DNA of 64,000 bases from positions 9,920,001-9,984,000 of the forward strand of contig NC_135002.1 in NCBI RefSeq assembly GCF_051020985.1. Direction: 5' to 3'. A program made the translations under genes and the position numbers. The stretch comes from Nomia melanderi (Eukaryota; Arthropoda; Insecta; Hymenoptera; Halictidae). This document shows positions 62,143 through 64,000 of this stretch, piece by piece. The stretch's first letter is position 1. Each line of letters opens with the position of its first letter. Below the pieces are notes generated by a model, which made no database searches, was not told the DNA's origin, and saw nothing but the letters and a program-made list of their open reading frames with translations.

Positions 62143-64000
62143 TTCGTCTCTACGTGTGTCTTTGAACTTGTTTTTTCGTAATGATCGGTATATCGGGTTG
62201 TCGTTGACGCGTTATAAACGTGTGCATTCTCGTTGTTTCAAGCAGAAAGATGTAATTGACATTCTCGGAACGTCCGAGTAGGATTTCATTGAAATAGAAC
62301 GTCGTGAGGGCAATTTGTCGAGGCTTCCTCGCAACCGGAAGTGCAAGGCGCTCGGCAGCTAGGTGTGCGCCGACCGTTGAAGAAGAATTAACGCTCCCAG
62401 TGAACGATCGAGGCCTCACCTACTATCTCGTTGCGAAAGCGTTCGGCTGCAGTTTACTTTCATCTAAATTATGCGGCTCTTGTGCGCTCGCTTACGAACA
62501 CAGCCAGCGATTTCGCGTCACGTTAATAATGCACCGACTCGACCAGTATGAATTATGATAAAGAGGCTGATACGAGCGGATAGGAGCGGCCCAGATACGA
62601 AGGACAGGCCGATGAACCGGCAAGAACAAAATTCACCATGCGCTTGTCTGTCACTGATACTCCTCGGACTAATATGGTTTGCTTAACCCTAGAAAGACGG
62701 AGCACCAACACTGAGGGACTTAACTACGCACATCGTCATATATTTTTTAATATCGATGAATTTTAATCAATTATGCTTTTTCTAAATTGCAAATCATGTT
62801 CTCGATATCGATCTTAGAGATACTGGTAGTTATAAATTTAACTTCGTTCTTTGGTTCCTTGAGTCTATTTTAATTAGAACATTACTCGATGAACGAGTTT
62901 ATTAATATTAGTATTTTATTTATTCAAAGTAGTAATTTTGATGATAATTTATTAATATTTACTATTCTTTTTCATGAAATAGAGTTGTGAAATGTATATG
63001 TATTTGTATGTTAATCTGCAGTCTAATTGTTGTACTTTCGTTAAACTGTACATGTACGAAGTTCCCTCGAAAGTAAAGAAAAGGTTAGGAGCAACCTATC
63101 CATTGCTGATTCTACTTACATGCCTCTTCGTGCAGGGGACTATTATCCACTTATTGGGCCTCGAAATTATTCATTCACCATTTGCATCTTCAATCATCTC
63201 TAATACCTACAAGATTATAGATTGAAACCTCGGCTGCCCTTGTTAGATATTTCTTTCAATCAGAAGTGTGAATTGTTCTACACCTTCAAAGATTAATTTG
63301 TTGAGATACATCGTTGAATCAAAATAATAAAATAACAGTCTCAGAATGCTTAATTAATTGGAATTTTTAAATTACTTCGAAACAAAAAATATCCAAAAGA
63401 TTCTCTAGCTTAGCAAGATTTTACTCAAGCAATCAGATTACCGTACACGGAACAGAAGGAATGCTAGTGAAATTATTTAGACACCTCACGAAATAAGTAA
63501 ATTCAAAATATCATCTGCCGCTGCCCGGGTCAAAATTGACCCGTTCCACTATATCATCCCTGTGTATACGTATATAAGTGGCAATTTCAAGAAATTCGAA
63601 TTAAAACGAGATCCATATGCCGCATCAAGAATACCGTTACCTCTCGAACAAAATCAAAAGAAATTCGCCGCGACCGATCGCGGTTAGATCGAGTTCCAGA
63701 GAAGGAAAAGGAAGCGAATTGTATCGTACTACGCAAGAAAATCCGCGGTCTAATTATCGCCGGCAAGGTCGTCGAAAGCCGCGAAGGGTTAACGTGGGCG
63801 CCCTAATCACGACGCGACCGCATTAATATCATCGCTCGCGGGATAGAGAAAACCGTTCCCCGCTCGAACATTTTTCCGGTGACAAACGGACTACGTGGTC
63901 GGGGACGCAGCCATTAATCGGGCTTAGAGCGGGAGATATTCATTTATCCCGTTCCACCCCCGTGCATCTTTAATCGGCTCCAGGGCTGCACCGGCGGCGC
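62143..64000. other. Intronic filler with further MITE-end fragments
   Basis: TTAACCCTAGAAAG at 62683 is a piggyBac-type end without a clear partner. CGGGTCAA-AA-TTGACCCG (63526-63543) is a perfect 8-bp stem like the subterminal motif above. CpG-richer sequence at 62270-62640 and 63600-64000 gives chance frames only. Confidence 0.4.

Larger units (their letters stand above)
569..64000 (+). other. Giant intron, or intron plus intergenic DNA
   Basis: From the GTGAGT donor at 569 to the right edge I find no further exon on the plus strand with a coding-like frame and good splice sites at both ends. The content is AT-rich filler, CpG-rich patches, microsatellites and MITEs. The consensus recursive splice site at 42936/42937 on the same strand fits a single very long intron, because such sites occur in long introns. 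The intron's 3' end lies beyond the window. A separate gene or alternative promoter inside the CpG-rich patches cannot be excluded without transcript data. Confidence 0.5.

Noticed and set aside
62683..63792. Full piggyBac-like element between TTAACCCTAGAAAG and AGGGTTAA
   Set aside because: Only the first eight bases agree between the two ends, and the interior holds no transposase frame.

Overview
The window is a eukaryotic, most likely insect, nuclear genomic segment. Several things point to a hymenopteran such as a bee, though this is inference: about 40% GC overall, abundant unmethylated-looking CpG in GC-rich patches, AT-rich filler, many TTAA-flanked miniature transposons, consensus GTGAGT/GTAAGT splice signals and no bacterial-type gene packing. 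I see no operons, ribosome binding sites, rRNA or tRNA genes, CRISPR array or intact transposase.

Layout. The one feature that behaves convincingly like a coding exon is at the far left, about 253-568 on the plus strand. It encodes a low-complexity segment with an eight-proline run and ends in a consensus GTGAGT donor after the first base of a codon. I do not recognise the gene. From 569 to the right edge I find no second exon of it that I can defend, so the rest (more than 63 kb) is best read as one giant intron, or an intron plus intergenic DNA.

The most interesting intronic signal is at 42904-42942: a CTAAT branch-point-like motif, a pyrimidine tract, and TTTCAG abutting GTAAGT. That is the architecture of a recursive (ratchet) splice site on the same strand as the exon. 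A second GTAAGT 60 bases downstream could define an optional recursive-splicing exon that would carry a premature stop.

Other structure in the intron: (1) a roughly 90-bp module present twice (38660-38754 and 39700-39786), each copy with a near-perfect RFX X-box; (2) a set of TTAA-flanked elements with short inverted ends (for example 3943-4188, 7047-7355, 18320-18531, 43870-44150, 57891-58245), read as piggyBac-like MITEs, plus isolated ends; (3) a TA-flanked pogo/Tigger-like MITE at 855-1129; (4) two pairs of short dispersed repeats (28982/29640 and 58771/61470); (5) CpG-rich patches at about 12.8-15.6, 19.2-19.7, 21.4-23.6, 37.7-38.0, 46.1-48.9, 51.5-52.3 and 56.8-57.1 kb, with GA/CT, CG and CGG microsatellites; (6) a minus-strand stretch at 50646-51383 whose open frames look protein-like but are broken by in-frame stops and match no family I know.

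No gene-to-gene pathway can be drawn from this window. Its biology is that of a long, repeat-seeded, possibly regulatory intron.
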